Below, piece by piece: positions 9,844 to 19,504 of a stretch of 64,000 nt of DNA. The translations under genes and the position numbers were made by a program. Positions within the stretch are counted from its first letter, which is position 1. Every line of letters starts with the position of its first letter. The notes under the pieces are model-generated. The model ran no database searches. It saw nothing but the letters and a program-made list of their open reading frames with translations, and was not told where the DNA came from. Source of the DNA: Larix kaempferi (Eukaryota > Streptophyta > Pinopsida > Pinales > Pinaceae); NCBI GenBank assembly GCA_027924585.1, contig BSBM01000140.1, positions 5,100,001-5,164,000 on the forward strand, in the 5' to 3' direction.

Positions 9844-12183
9844 CTTTAAGCAGCTTCTCAGGAAAGCATGAACACTGCCTAGTGCATCCTCCTCATCAGG
9901 CCTTCCCGATGTAGTAACCTATTCTTGTACCAGGTTCTCTTGTCTTAGCACTTGCGGTCTAATATCTTTGTGCGATACTGCGACAGAACTTGAAGTTCGG
10001 GGATCTGAGAAATACTCTTGAGCTTGCTTGAATGCTTCTTTTTGCTTTTGCAGGTCGAGCGGAGATGGTTTAATATTAGCATGGCGCACCCATTGTGTAG
10101 CTGGTTTTCCAGTTCCTGACTCTGGTGTACCAGTGGTTGCTCCACTACGCGTCACTATATTAACTGTAGGATCTGGTTCTCTTTTTTCTGTTGCAATCAA
10201 CTAAATATTCTGGTTAACCTGTGGCGTCTTTGCTTGCATCTTAGCCATCAACTGAGGGCATTCTTCAATCACATGATCATACGATTTACAGTATCTGTAG
10301 GTGGTTGTAGGGTTTTGGCAATCCTTTGCATAATGACCTTGAGCTCCGCAGTTATAGCAAGTGATCTGTCCTCATCCACGACCAAAACCTTCTGCGCGTC
10401 CTCGGCCTCTATAATTTCCTCCTCGGCCTTCGCGATCTGGTTCATACTGCGGACCTGCTATGGGTCCTTGTGCCTCTGACTATACTCTATAAATATCATG
10501 TTTCCTTTCCATCGTAAGGTCATATTCTCTGCAATTGTTCTCATCATGGCCTACCGATTTACAGAAATTGCAATATAGATTCTTTGGAGTTTGTACATAT
10601 TTTTGTAACAAGTGAAATTCTTGTGGTCTGTGACCTCTAGTTCTACAGATTTCACACCAAGGCCCCTGAACCTGTGGTAAAGGGTTAGGTTCTCCAGTCG
10701 CAATATACTCTATGAAAACGGGACTATGGTCCTTTGAATGACCTTGTGCTCTACATTTTGTACACCAAATTTCTTCTTTAACATCCTTTCCTTTCTTAAT
10801 ATCATGCACTTGCAAGGTTAGGTTTGCTAACTGGTTCTGCAACTGCGCAACATCGTTATTTGTTCCAGCAATTGGTGAAGCTTCTAGTTTCATAGCCATC
10901 TCTAGAGCTTGTTCCTGAGTAGTGAGATTCTGTTGCATAAGAGGAAGTCTAATATGAGGAAGCAGCGCAACAATGAACCATTCCTTATGCTGCTGCAGTG
11001 CAAACTCAAAGCTTACTTGATCTATCAAGGCTTTGAACTTTTGGTCAAAGTCCCATACTGACTCTGTGGGTAACTGTTTTATGTCTTTGAGCTCGGTTAT
11101 GCACTGTGATTCTGATTTAGTTTTCTTGAATTCTCTAATCATAGCATTTCTTACATCAGCAAGCGTCCTATTCTGTGCTGCTGAGTATTTCATGAACCAG
11201 GTTAAGGCTCTTTCTCTTAGTGTGGTTGCTAACTGAACCAGCTTAACAACATCATCATTAATTTGCTTAATCGTCCAAATGGATTCACATAGGAACCAGT
11301 GCTGCTTAGGGTCTTCTAGCCCTGTTCCCCTAAAGGTTGGTAGCTTCATGTCATCACCCATCCTTCTTGCGCTAGGTTGATGTGGAGGTGTCGTAGCACT
11401 GCCTCCGGGATGGTTAAACAAAGGTGGGGCTGAGGTACTAGAAGTACCATGCGGGATACTAGAAGGTGTTACTGCGGGGTTATACTGAGCCTCGTCTGGC
11501 TTTTGCGGTGTAAAAGGGTGATAAGGGATATGAGCACTCCCTTGTCTCTCTATATGGCTCGCTCTAGGAGCTCGACTATATTCTGGGCTAGACTCAAAAG
11601 AATGTTGGTCAAGGCCTACTTTATACCATTTTCCACTACGATTGCAACCAATAACTTCAAGATCACTATCAAAATCTGCGGACATTACTTGTCTATGCTA
11701 TTCATCGGAAGCTATGCATAGTTTTCCTTTTTCATACAGGAGCATTTTAATCCATAAGTTCAGAGAATTTAAGAACTTACCCCTGTATGCTTGGAAGAAG
11801 CTCCTCTCAGCTTCGCTGAAGCTCTTTCTCATATCTACTGCAAACTCGGTGATGAAGCCTTCCAGTAGACTGTTCAACCAAAAGTCTACTGCGCGGGACA
11901 CAGAATTATCTACTCGCTTCAAAATGCTAACTAGCTCAGGCGTCCAAACGACGGGTTGATCAACATGCATAGTGGGTCCAGTATCTGCTAGCTTGGCTAC
12001 CCACGCATGCAACTCAAGTGCAAATGTTACGAAGAAGATTTCATGAAGGTCAGTATAAATATGCTTCTGCAACTAGTCTTCTGTCTGAAGCCTAGAGCTT
12101 CTATTTTCTCGTTCAGCGAACTCTCTAGCCTTTGAATCAAACCAGTCTTGAATTTCTTTAGTTGTAGGATTCTAGTACCACAT
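9844..12183 (-). pseudogene. Gag polyprotein of element A
   Basis: Gag forms the virus-like particle and packages RNA. I start it at the ATG 12183, which leads into NPTTKEIQDWFDSK in the same frame as everything down to the protease. Order: an N-terminal region of about 160 residues; a proline-rich linker; a capsid-type region near 11340-10900 with TFRGTGLEDPKQHWFL and DFDQKFKALIDQ; then several cysteine clusters. These include CTKCRAQGH, CEICRTRGH, CNFCKSVGHDENNC (about 10525-10570) and the canonical knuckle CYNCGAQGHYAKDC (about 10318-10360) with an Arg/Gly-rich stretch between. In-frame stops at 12073, 11698, 10480, 10201 and 9919 are all TAG. No frameshift separates gag from protease. Confidence 0.87.
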
Positions 12184-12204
12184 TGCCTTCAAGATAATAG
12201 GGCT

Positions 12205-12492
12205 AAAGCCAGAAATGGAAGCATTTGTTGGCTTACATTGGCTACTAGAAGTCGACGCTCAGCTCAACTTCTTCAACCTCACACATCCCAACTATAAAGC
12301 ATCACACATCCTTAGCGCGGAAACAGAACCATTTGTTGGCTCCCTTTTTCTCTAGGTTTCACATCAATCTCGCACGTCGTCGGAATAACAAGTCTCAAGG
12401 AAACAAAACCATTTGTTGGCTCCCTTTTCTCTAGGTTTCGCATCCATCTCACACGTCACCAGAATAACAAGTCTCAAGGCAACAGAACCATT
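12205..12492 (-). repeat. Tandem repeats of the LTR/PBS junction in the element A leader
   Basis: Two near-identical units (12319-12398, 80 bp; 12399-12477, 79 bp) and a partial third (from 12478) each contain CCATTTGTTGGCT, the LTR edge plus the adjoining primer-site bases. A fourth, degenerate copy lies near 12223. The leader is otherwise featureless. Confidence 0.8.
12478..12490 (-). promoter_or_regulatory. Putative primer-binding site of element A
   Basis: The minus strand reads TGGTTCTGTTGCC two bases inside the 5' LTR. It begins with the TGG expected opposite a tRNA CCA end. Element B has TGGTTCCATCGCC in the same place. I cannot assign the tRNA. Confidence 0.55.
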
Positions 12493-13848
12493 TGTTGGCT
12501 ACTTTCTGGACAGACCCGGGTTTTCAGGATGCGCAACAACAAACACTCCTTGGCGCACTGGCCCTCTCGGCAACGAGCTGCGCAGCAGCCCGAAGTCTCA
12601 CCTGAAGTGGCTATGGGGGGGATAAGGAATCAGGCTTCCTTAACCTAGGCGATTTGGAGACTATAATATTCTCCCTTCTCTTCCAGGAGGATTCCTCAGA
12701 GCGGAACGTCTTACTCTTCCGCAGACCTTTCAGCGCGACAGCGCTAAAACTCTTACCAACCTAGCTGCGCAGTATCTCCGCACCTGCGAATGAGGCGTTT
12801 ACCCACTACGTCTGACTACGTGTCATCCCTGGCCTTACGCCACAGCACAGTAACAAGCGCTGCAGCGATAGTGTTCTTGCAGGCCCCTTCAACGTTGCAC
12901 GAGTATAACTTCTAAGGAAGATTCAAGAACTTACTTTACATATTCATTCATAAAGATAGCGAAACCTTCTTGTAAACATAGATAGTAAAACATAGACATG
13001 CATTCATGTAAAACATCACCATAACAACTAGAATTATGTGGTTCACCTCCATGGCGAAATCACATTCACAGGAACTATATTCTATATTAATTCAAAGTGG
13101 AAATTACACAGTACGCTGCGCACATAGCTGTAGCCTTAGATCTTTCTGGGAAACTCCACGCACATAGCTGGGAGCCATTTTCTTAGATCTATTCTCTTCT
13201 TCTACAGAGATTAAAACGACTCAGACATCAACTTGGACTGTCTGTAAACTCAGAAACTAGATCTAACTTCTAACCCTCTTCCCTTTACAATTACACATAT
13301 ATATAGGTGGCCTTGAGGGTCGCACCTTTACAAAACTATGGGCCTTTCCCAGCAGTAATCCCCAAAAACCCTAACTGCCAACATGGCTAGGTGTACTGTA
13401 GGCACCGCTTGCAGTCATGTCGCCGCTTCCTGCAGACTCCGTGATTTTTGGCGCAGATTGCGGGTATGGGCACCGCTTCATCGTTCACTGCTCCTTGTCC
13501 TTCGCCTTCAATGCTTTGGTCTGTTGCTCTTTTTTGGTCAGAGCAACCATAACTTTTGTACTTAGCCTTAATGAGGGTAGCTGATCCCTCTATTCCATCG
13601 CTTCATTTATTGTGGTAGCTGAGCTTTCTACCCGGCCACATTCACTCTCCTTTGACGTGTGCGCGCGAGCTCCGCGATTTCCGGCCTGTAATCTGCGCTG
13701 AGCTCGTCCATCTTCCGTCATACTGCGCACTGTTCACTTCTGCCCAAAATTTGTGCTTTTACTCAAAATTAGCATTTCTTCCCTTCAACACTTGTGCTTT
13801 TTCCTCAAAATTCGCAGCTTTACTATTGCTACGGCCTATGCTCCAACA
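12493..13848 (-). repeat. 5' LTR of element A
   Basis: 1356 bp; starts TGTTGGCTAC and ends GCTCCAACA in plus orientation. A TATA-like stretch sits near 13293-13305 on the minus strand. It lacks about 45 bp present in the left LTR. Confidence 0.9.
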
Positions 13849-13853
13849 CGGGA
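13849..13853. repeat. Target-site duplication of element A, right copy (CGGGA)
   Basis: It follows the right LTR directly and matches 953-957 at four of five positions. Confidence 0.75.
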
Positions 13854-15460
13854 ATACCCATGCTCGTATCAAGACATATACATAACAATTACTCCCAAGA
13901 AGGGGGACCTGAAAAATACATAAAAAATCTACTAGTACATCATAATGGTCCAGAGGGGACATTATTTTGGGATGTACTCATGATCATAACATGACTGATC
14001 TCAATAACTGATACACTGGAATAAAGTGTCAATCGTTCTGAATAAGGTCTCAGTAGGGTTGATGAACTGCTGAAACTGAAGGTGTCCAACATCTGTAGGG
14101 ACTCAATGACTGTGAGCCATCTTTGGGAAGTACATGTAACTGTATACTCGAGAGAGTATAAAACTGGGGTACATCTAAATACTGTCACCATGCGCAACCC
14201 GTATATCTATAGAAAAAATGTAACTGGTTATTTCCATAAGTAGACTCTCAAATGTGGAAGAGTCAGGTGGTATCCGGGGTCTTCAACTAATAATTGAACG
14301 GACCAATACCCTGTGTGAGTCTCAACAATTCGATCAAGGTGTTGAAGTCGAGCATGTGAGAAACAACCATTTGGAGAGGCACTAAGGACTCTTCTCGAAA
14401 TGATTCGTAGGCACTCAACATAAATGGTGATGAGTCCAAGACACAGGGACCTTTAGGTCTATCCTCTGGAATAAATTTGGTTGTCGTCGACAGAGGGAGA
14501 CCAGCAACTAACAAGGAAATGATGTTTCCTTGATAGGAGCACGAGGTGTAGAACTGAAGTGTGGTAGTACTAATGGTAGGACTGACATACTTGTGGGGAT
14601 GGGAAGTAACTGGGGTCATAGAGTGGGTAGAATCAAACTTCCTTTGTTCAGAGCATGATGACATGGTTGACCTGGAAGCATAGGGAACTGACTTGTAGGT
14701 TTGGGGATCATAGCTTTTATGGACTGAAGGGTATGTATTGACTCTGGGGGGGTCAAGCTGATGGGTGCTATCGAGGGGTTCTCAAGGTGACATACTGCAG
14801 AATACTCTGAACAAAGGCGACCAAAATGGGGAAGCTCCCATATGAGTAGACGTGATCTGTTCTGGCACCAAGAAGCACCATTGGGTCCTTTTTCGTAGTT
14901 TTAATGAGCTCCAGGAAGGGATAAAAGCGTGCTCTAAAATGGTACTGTCCTATGGATTTTGTGATCCCAGGATTATTCGTGCTCATGGGTGCTTTCATTT
15001 TAAGGAGTCTGAAAACGATAAGAAGACTCTGCAGTGGTTGTGAGTACCGTCCTGTGGGTTTTTACGAGCCCAGGATGGTGATTTCTCATGGTCGCTTTCA
15101 TGTTTAGAGAGTCTGAAAGCGGTAAGTGGACTCCATTGGTGTTCTTTTTTGTAAGTTAGTCTCCAAGGCTCGAGAAAGCATAAAATGATGCAAATGGAGA
15201 ACTCTTCTAGCCGATGTGACTAGAGTATTCCTTTTTCGTAATTAGTCTACAAATTCCGGAAAAGGGGTAAACTTATACCAGGTAGATGCCCTTTCAGATA
15301 CGTTTAGTGAGTATGAAAGGAAGCAAGGTTGCTCGGCGATCTTTTCATTGTTTTAGGAGTCAGAAAAGAGCTTAACAGAAACTCCCTAAGTGCCTTTTTC
15401 GTAAAAGGTATTGTTCGGCCCGAAAAAGGGGTAAAATTATACCGAACAAAAAGGGATTGA
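13854..15460 (-). other. 3' UTR of the Tat/Ogre-like element, unique part
   Basis: This part lies between the tandem repeats and element A. At about 15300-15455 it is clearly homologous, in opposite orientation, to 43130-43345 of the plus-strand relative. Two diverged copies of a roughly 100-bp unit lie near 14948-15130. Apart from the small ORF at 14287-14664 I see no coding signal. Confidence 0.65.
14287..14664 (-). CDS. Uncharacterised 125-residue ORF in the 3' UTR
   Basis: This ORF reads in the element's sense direction and ends in TLIELLRLTQ plus a short tail. No domain, signal peptide or zinc motif is recognised. The plus-strand relative is truncated before this part, so conservation cannot be judged. 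It may be a chance ORF. Confidence 0.2.
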   Translation of the reverse strand: MSSCSEQRKFDSTHSMTPVTSHPHKYVSPTISTTTLQFYTSCSYQGNIISLLVAGLPLSTTTKFIPEDRPKGPCVLDSSPFMLSAYESFREESLVPLQMVVSHMLDFNTLIELLRLTQGIGPFNY

Positions 15461-16010
15461 TGAGAGCGAGAAAAGGTCTCAAGCATCATCATGAGTGCGG
15501 AATACTGGATCCGGTGACATAAATATTGTCAAAAAGGGGCAACGACCAATGTGGAACACAAACCGAGGTGACGAGGGGGCATGGAAAAAATACCCAAAAA
15601 ATCCACAAGTGAGAGCGAGAAATGATCTCAAGCATCATCACGAGCATGGAAAACTAAATCCGGCGATATGAGACTCGTAAAAAATGGACGACGCCCGATG
15701 TGGCATGCAAATCGAGGCAACAAGGGGGCATGGTTAAAAATGCCCAAAAAATCTGGGCGTGAGAGCGAGAAATGATCTCAAGCATCATCATGAGCGCAGA
15801 AAACTGAATCCGGCGATATAAGACTCGTAAAAAATGGAGGACGGTCGATGTGGCATGCAAACCGAGGCAATAAGTGGCATTTTGAAAAAATGCCCAAAAA
15901 TTATGGGTGTGAGAATGAGAAATGGTCTCAAGCATCATCACGAGCATGGAAATATGAATCCTGCAGTGCAAATGGTGTGAAAAATGGAGGTCATAAGGAC
16001 TCCAGAATGG
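15461..16010 (-). repeat. About 150-bp tandem repeat array in the 3' UTR
   Basis: The phrase TGAGAGCGAG (or a close variant) followed by TCTCAAGCATCATCA recurs at 15461, 15610, 15760 and 15910, giving periods of 149, 150 and 150 bp. Related units occur at about 42640-42960 in the plus-strand relative. Confidence 0.88.
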
Positions 16011-16199
16011 TCAAAGGAAATAACTTGGTTAAAAAATGGCTACAAATGAAGGTGACCCCACCAAACCAAGGATGTGGTGGTGGGGAGAAATGATGACCCG
16101 CGGGGGCGAAATATTATGTGTATCAATTCAACTCAAATATACAAGTGACACGTGACCTAAAAAATGGTTGAGATCACTAATGTGAAAAAGTGAGCAGGG

Positions 16200-18374
16200 T
16201 TAATGACCTGCTCCCATATGATGTGCATGGGGTTTGTGATTGTGGATCACATATGTGTTGGTTTGAACGATGGGCTCATTGAGGTGTTGAGATAGAGGTG
16301 ATGGGGTAGGGTCAAAATGATTGATCATGCCCCCTATCCTAGGTTCGAGGTAATCTATTATGTCCCCGAACTCAGAGGTGTCAATGCGGTGCAGATGTTG
16401 TCTTAGAGAGAGATCAAGAGGGCATTGACCAACTACTGGAGGGGGGGTGTACCATGAGGCTGTGGGCCGTGGTGGCATACTGAAGTGATGATATGATGAT
16501 GAGGGATTCCCCTTGTGGGGTGGATGCCCCCAGTATCTCTTACGAGAATCACGATGATGATGAGTAGGCAAGGTTTTGGGCCTGCCCCCATGTTGTGGAC
16601 ATGTGGTTTCCTCGTCGATTTGAAAGGGTTGAACATGTGTCTCAAAGGGATCAGTGGAAGGGGCCGACCGGACAGAGGGGTATCTAGTGGAAACCGTGTA
16701 AATGGTGTTAATTTCTTCCAAGGAGGAAGATGGTGGGGGATGAATTTCCTCAATTTTAGGAGGGGATATCTCTAGGTCGGCATTATTCAATTCGTATAAG
16801 GCTGCTCTATAATCTGGTAGATCAGGGCAATGGTGTGAATAATGGCCATAAATGATGCATATTGCACAAGGATGGTTTGTGCACAATGGTTTATCATGAG
16901 GTTGAGGGGGGAGTTCTAGTTTGACTACTGGAATGTTGGTGTCGTCATCCAACATATTCATGTGTTCTCGAAGTGCTGGTAACTATGGACATTGATGGGT
17001 GGCATGGCCTATGTCATTACATAAATAGCACTTGGGGGGTATGCGGTTTGTTGGGGGATTCTTCACTAACTTGGGGGTGGCTGGGGGGGTGTGGGTTGTG
17101 GGTCCAGTGGTGTAGGTTTGTGGACCTCTGCCCCCAGTGTTTCGAAGTGGTGGGGGAGTATAATTGGATGTTGATGCAGTGGCCGCTGTTGGAGGTGGTC
17201 GATTCTGAATTTTTGCGACACGAGGGGGTGGAAGGTTAGAAGTATTGATGGGTTGCACCAGTTGTAAAATGACATTCGGTGTCGGAGGAGAGGTTGGGGA
17301 AGGTAGGTACCACACAGGTAGTCCTAATGTTAATCCTGGGAGATTAAGTGTAGCCATGACTGGTGTGCTAATGGTGCCTGAAGGGGGAAATAAAAATGGG
17401 ATATTATGAATTGGTGTCGCTCCTACGTGAGTTGGCACTGAGGGTGGTTCCGGGAGTAAAGGGGGTTGTTGGTTTGGTACCTGTGTGTTATGCGAGAGGG
17501 TGCACAAATTAGATATCTCAGTTATATTCAAAGGGGTTTGGATGGATTGGAATGTGGAAGTCATAGGTGATTCCGAGTATAATCTGGGTCTGATTGTGGA
17601 GACGAACGATGTAGGTGCATTCTGAACTGGTTGTTCAATCATAGGGAGAACATTTGTAGGTGCAATGGGAGCGTATGGGTTTTGACACGTTTGGAGATTC
17701 ATGTCGGATGATGACATCATAAGGAGATGATGAATATTTGAATCCATTGGTTGGTTTGTGTGTGCAGCATATGTGATTTGCTATTGTGGTGCTGTGGTTC
17801 CTTGAGGAGGATCCAACAGATGAGTGTTCACCACTTCTTGTGTGGGCAAAGGATTCTGCAGCACCATGGGTTGTGGTTGAGGAGGTGGCACTGGTTGTGC
17901 CGCGTGCCCTTTGCGTTGGGCGTCATCAGACCACAGTTGGTGTGCTCGCCCCAAATGGGGGCAAGTGTGTGTATAATGGGCGTATACCCCGCATATGGAA
18001 CATGGGTGGTTTGTTCGTAAATTGGGGTTCTTACCCTGTTTCGGTGTTCGATCAGGGTTTTGGTTGGTGGGGGTAGCGTTGTTGTTGTTTGGAGGATAAG
18101 TCTGAGCAATTGGAGGTTGTGGTGCAGCAAGGACTACCTGTGGTGGGAAATAAGCCGTTGGGGCTTGTGAGTGAACATGAGCATGTGTGGCCTGCTGATG
18201 GTAATACGTAGGGGGTGCAACTAGAGGTGGATAGGCTGAAGGTGCATGACCATAACACTGTGGTGGACATGGGGGTCCATGAGTGTGGTGGGGGTGGGCC
18301 ATGGGAGCATACGAAGTTGTATTTCCAGAGTGAGATGTGGCCCGTGAAAGATTGGGGTCGTTATTATTGCGCAT
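16200..18374 (-). CDS. Gag C-terminal region with zinc knuckles and a unique tail (Tat/Ogre-like element)
   Basis: One frame of about 725 codons with two interruptions (stops near 17781 and 16983). Order: proline/histidine-rich stretch; knuckle CSICGVYAHYTHTC; the segment GTTAPQ onward; knuckle CYLCNDIGHATHQC; knuckle CAICIIYGHYSHHC; then a tail of about 170 residues rich in Pro, His and Arg, ending at TGA or TAA near 16200. The plus-strand relative has a protease (about 36010-36420) between the first knuckle and the second pair. Here that segment is missing without loss of frame. The tail after EEINTIYTVST has no counterpart in the relative, which continues into pol. RNA binding by the knuckles is the expected role. 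Confidence 0.75.
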
Positions 18375-18763
18375 AAAGGGAAATGGTTGGTTGTGGGATG
18401 CAAATTGTCCAATGATGCCATCAGTGGCATGGGATGCCCCTAGCGCGTCAGTCTGGGAGGAATCATCGCGGGGAGCGTCAGGTAAAATGGTGTACAGGTA
18501 GCCACACTAGGCATAGATCAGATCAAACTGCTGGGCTTTTAGAATGGCTTCCTCTTCCGACTGGGGTCATTCAGAAGCTACATCCTTAACTATGAGGGGT
18601 AGGAGTAATTTGAGAAACTAATCCAAAAATATATGGTCGTTGAGTTTATCTTGCAGAGGCTACGACGCTTACGCCACTCATGGATATGGTTGGTGATGTG
18701 GGTAGCTGTGTTTTGTCTACAAGACAATAGTATTTCAACTCCTGCATCATAGCATACAGGTAG
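18375..18763 (-). pseudogene. Degraded link between the two Gag parts
   Basis: Conceptual translation still aligns with 34475-34850 of the plus-strand relative (for example the HEWR motif and the AILKAQQFDLIY-like segment), but it has a frameshift and several stops. It joins the capsid-like part to the zinc-knuckle part. Confidence 0.6.
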
Positions 18764-19504
18764 CTAAAAAAACTGAAGGAAAGTGGAGGCGAGGGACGTA
18801 AATGTATGGTGGGTCCGATGTGGTTGTTCAATGTACCACTTGGATGCAGAGCCAATGAACGTTCGTTGCAACAGTCTTAGTCTAATGGAGTCATCCACTA
18901 TGGAGTTAGATGAACACCATAGGTGAAATGACATTATGTGGTTTTGGGGATCTTCCTCATGTTTTCCTTCAAACTTCGGGATGTCCGAGGGAAGCTTTGT
19001 GGGCATGTGGGTCCAAGTGGGGTCATGTCTAATAGGATCATTAGTTAGTCTTGCCAAGTCTGGCAAATTCAAACTTGCCAGAAATGGTAGACTGGCCGAG
19101 GGGTGTGATGTAGTGGCTGGGACATAACTGTTAATGGTAGCATTATGTAGTGGTCCAGTGGCCCCTAAGGGTATGCTAGGTATGGAAGGTACGTGTGCTC
19201 CAAACGATGTGGTGTGGGAAAGGCCAGTGCTCCCAAGTGCAACATGGGTTGCAGAGGGGTTAGGAATAGTGCCAGGAATTCCTGGGATTTGGGTTGTTGT
19301 AATGAGAGGGGGTGTGACCCCTATGTTGGGAATACCCATAACATGTGGTGGCCCTGTGTTGGGCATACCTAAAGGGGGAATGGCCCCTATATTAGGCATG
19401 CCTAGAGGGGTTGTTGTTACCATGGATAGCACAGTAGTAGAAGGGTTTGTGTATGTATCTCCAATAGTACTAGTAAAAAGTGGGTCGTATTGTGGTCCAG
19501 CCAT
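18764..19504 (-). CDS. Gag N-terminal and capsid-like region (Tat/Ogre-like element)
   Basis: The ORF opens with the ATG at 19504. Coding-like sequence (ENLRRSRRLQ, then SDSEAESENP) extends upstream without an ATG, so the true start is uncertain. A low-complexity part rich in Pro, Gly, Thr and Met (about residues 20-140) precedes a capsid-type segment with LPSDIPKFEGKHEEDPQNHI and RLLQRTFIGSASKWY, as in plant Gypsy Gag. It ends at a stop at 18764. It is intact over 246 residues. Confidence 0.72.
   Translation of the reverse strand: MAGPQYDPLFTSTIGDTYTNPSTTVLSMVTTTPLGMPNIGAIPPLGMPNTGPPHVMGIPNIGVTPPLITTTQIPGIPGTIPNPSATHVALGSTGLSHTTSFGAHVPSIPSIPLGATGPLHNATINSYVPATTSHPSASLPFLASLNLPDLARLTNDPIRHDPTWTHMPTKLPSDIPKFEGKHEEDPQNHIMSFHLWCSSNSIVDDSIRLRLLQRTFIGSASKWYIEQPHRTHHTFTSLASTFLQFF

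Larger units (their letters stand above)
958..13848 (-). mobile_element. Element A: Gypsy retrotransposon with extra 3' ORF, nested in the Tat/Ogre-like element
   Basis: Element A is about 12.9 kb, flanked by related LTRs (958-2365 and 12493-13848) and a near-perfect target duplication. On the minus strand it carries a repeated PBS region, gag from an ATG at 12183, protease, a second Gag-like region, RT, RNase H, integrase ending at 5868, a 0.76-kb spacer with a TATA box, and ORF3 (5104-2378) ending at the polypurine tract. No chromodomain follows the integrase. At least eight in-frame stops and a deletion in RT make it non-functional as it stands. Element B at 46842-60361 has the same layout. 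Confidence 0.92.
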
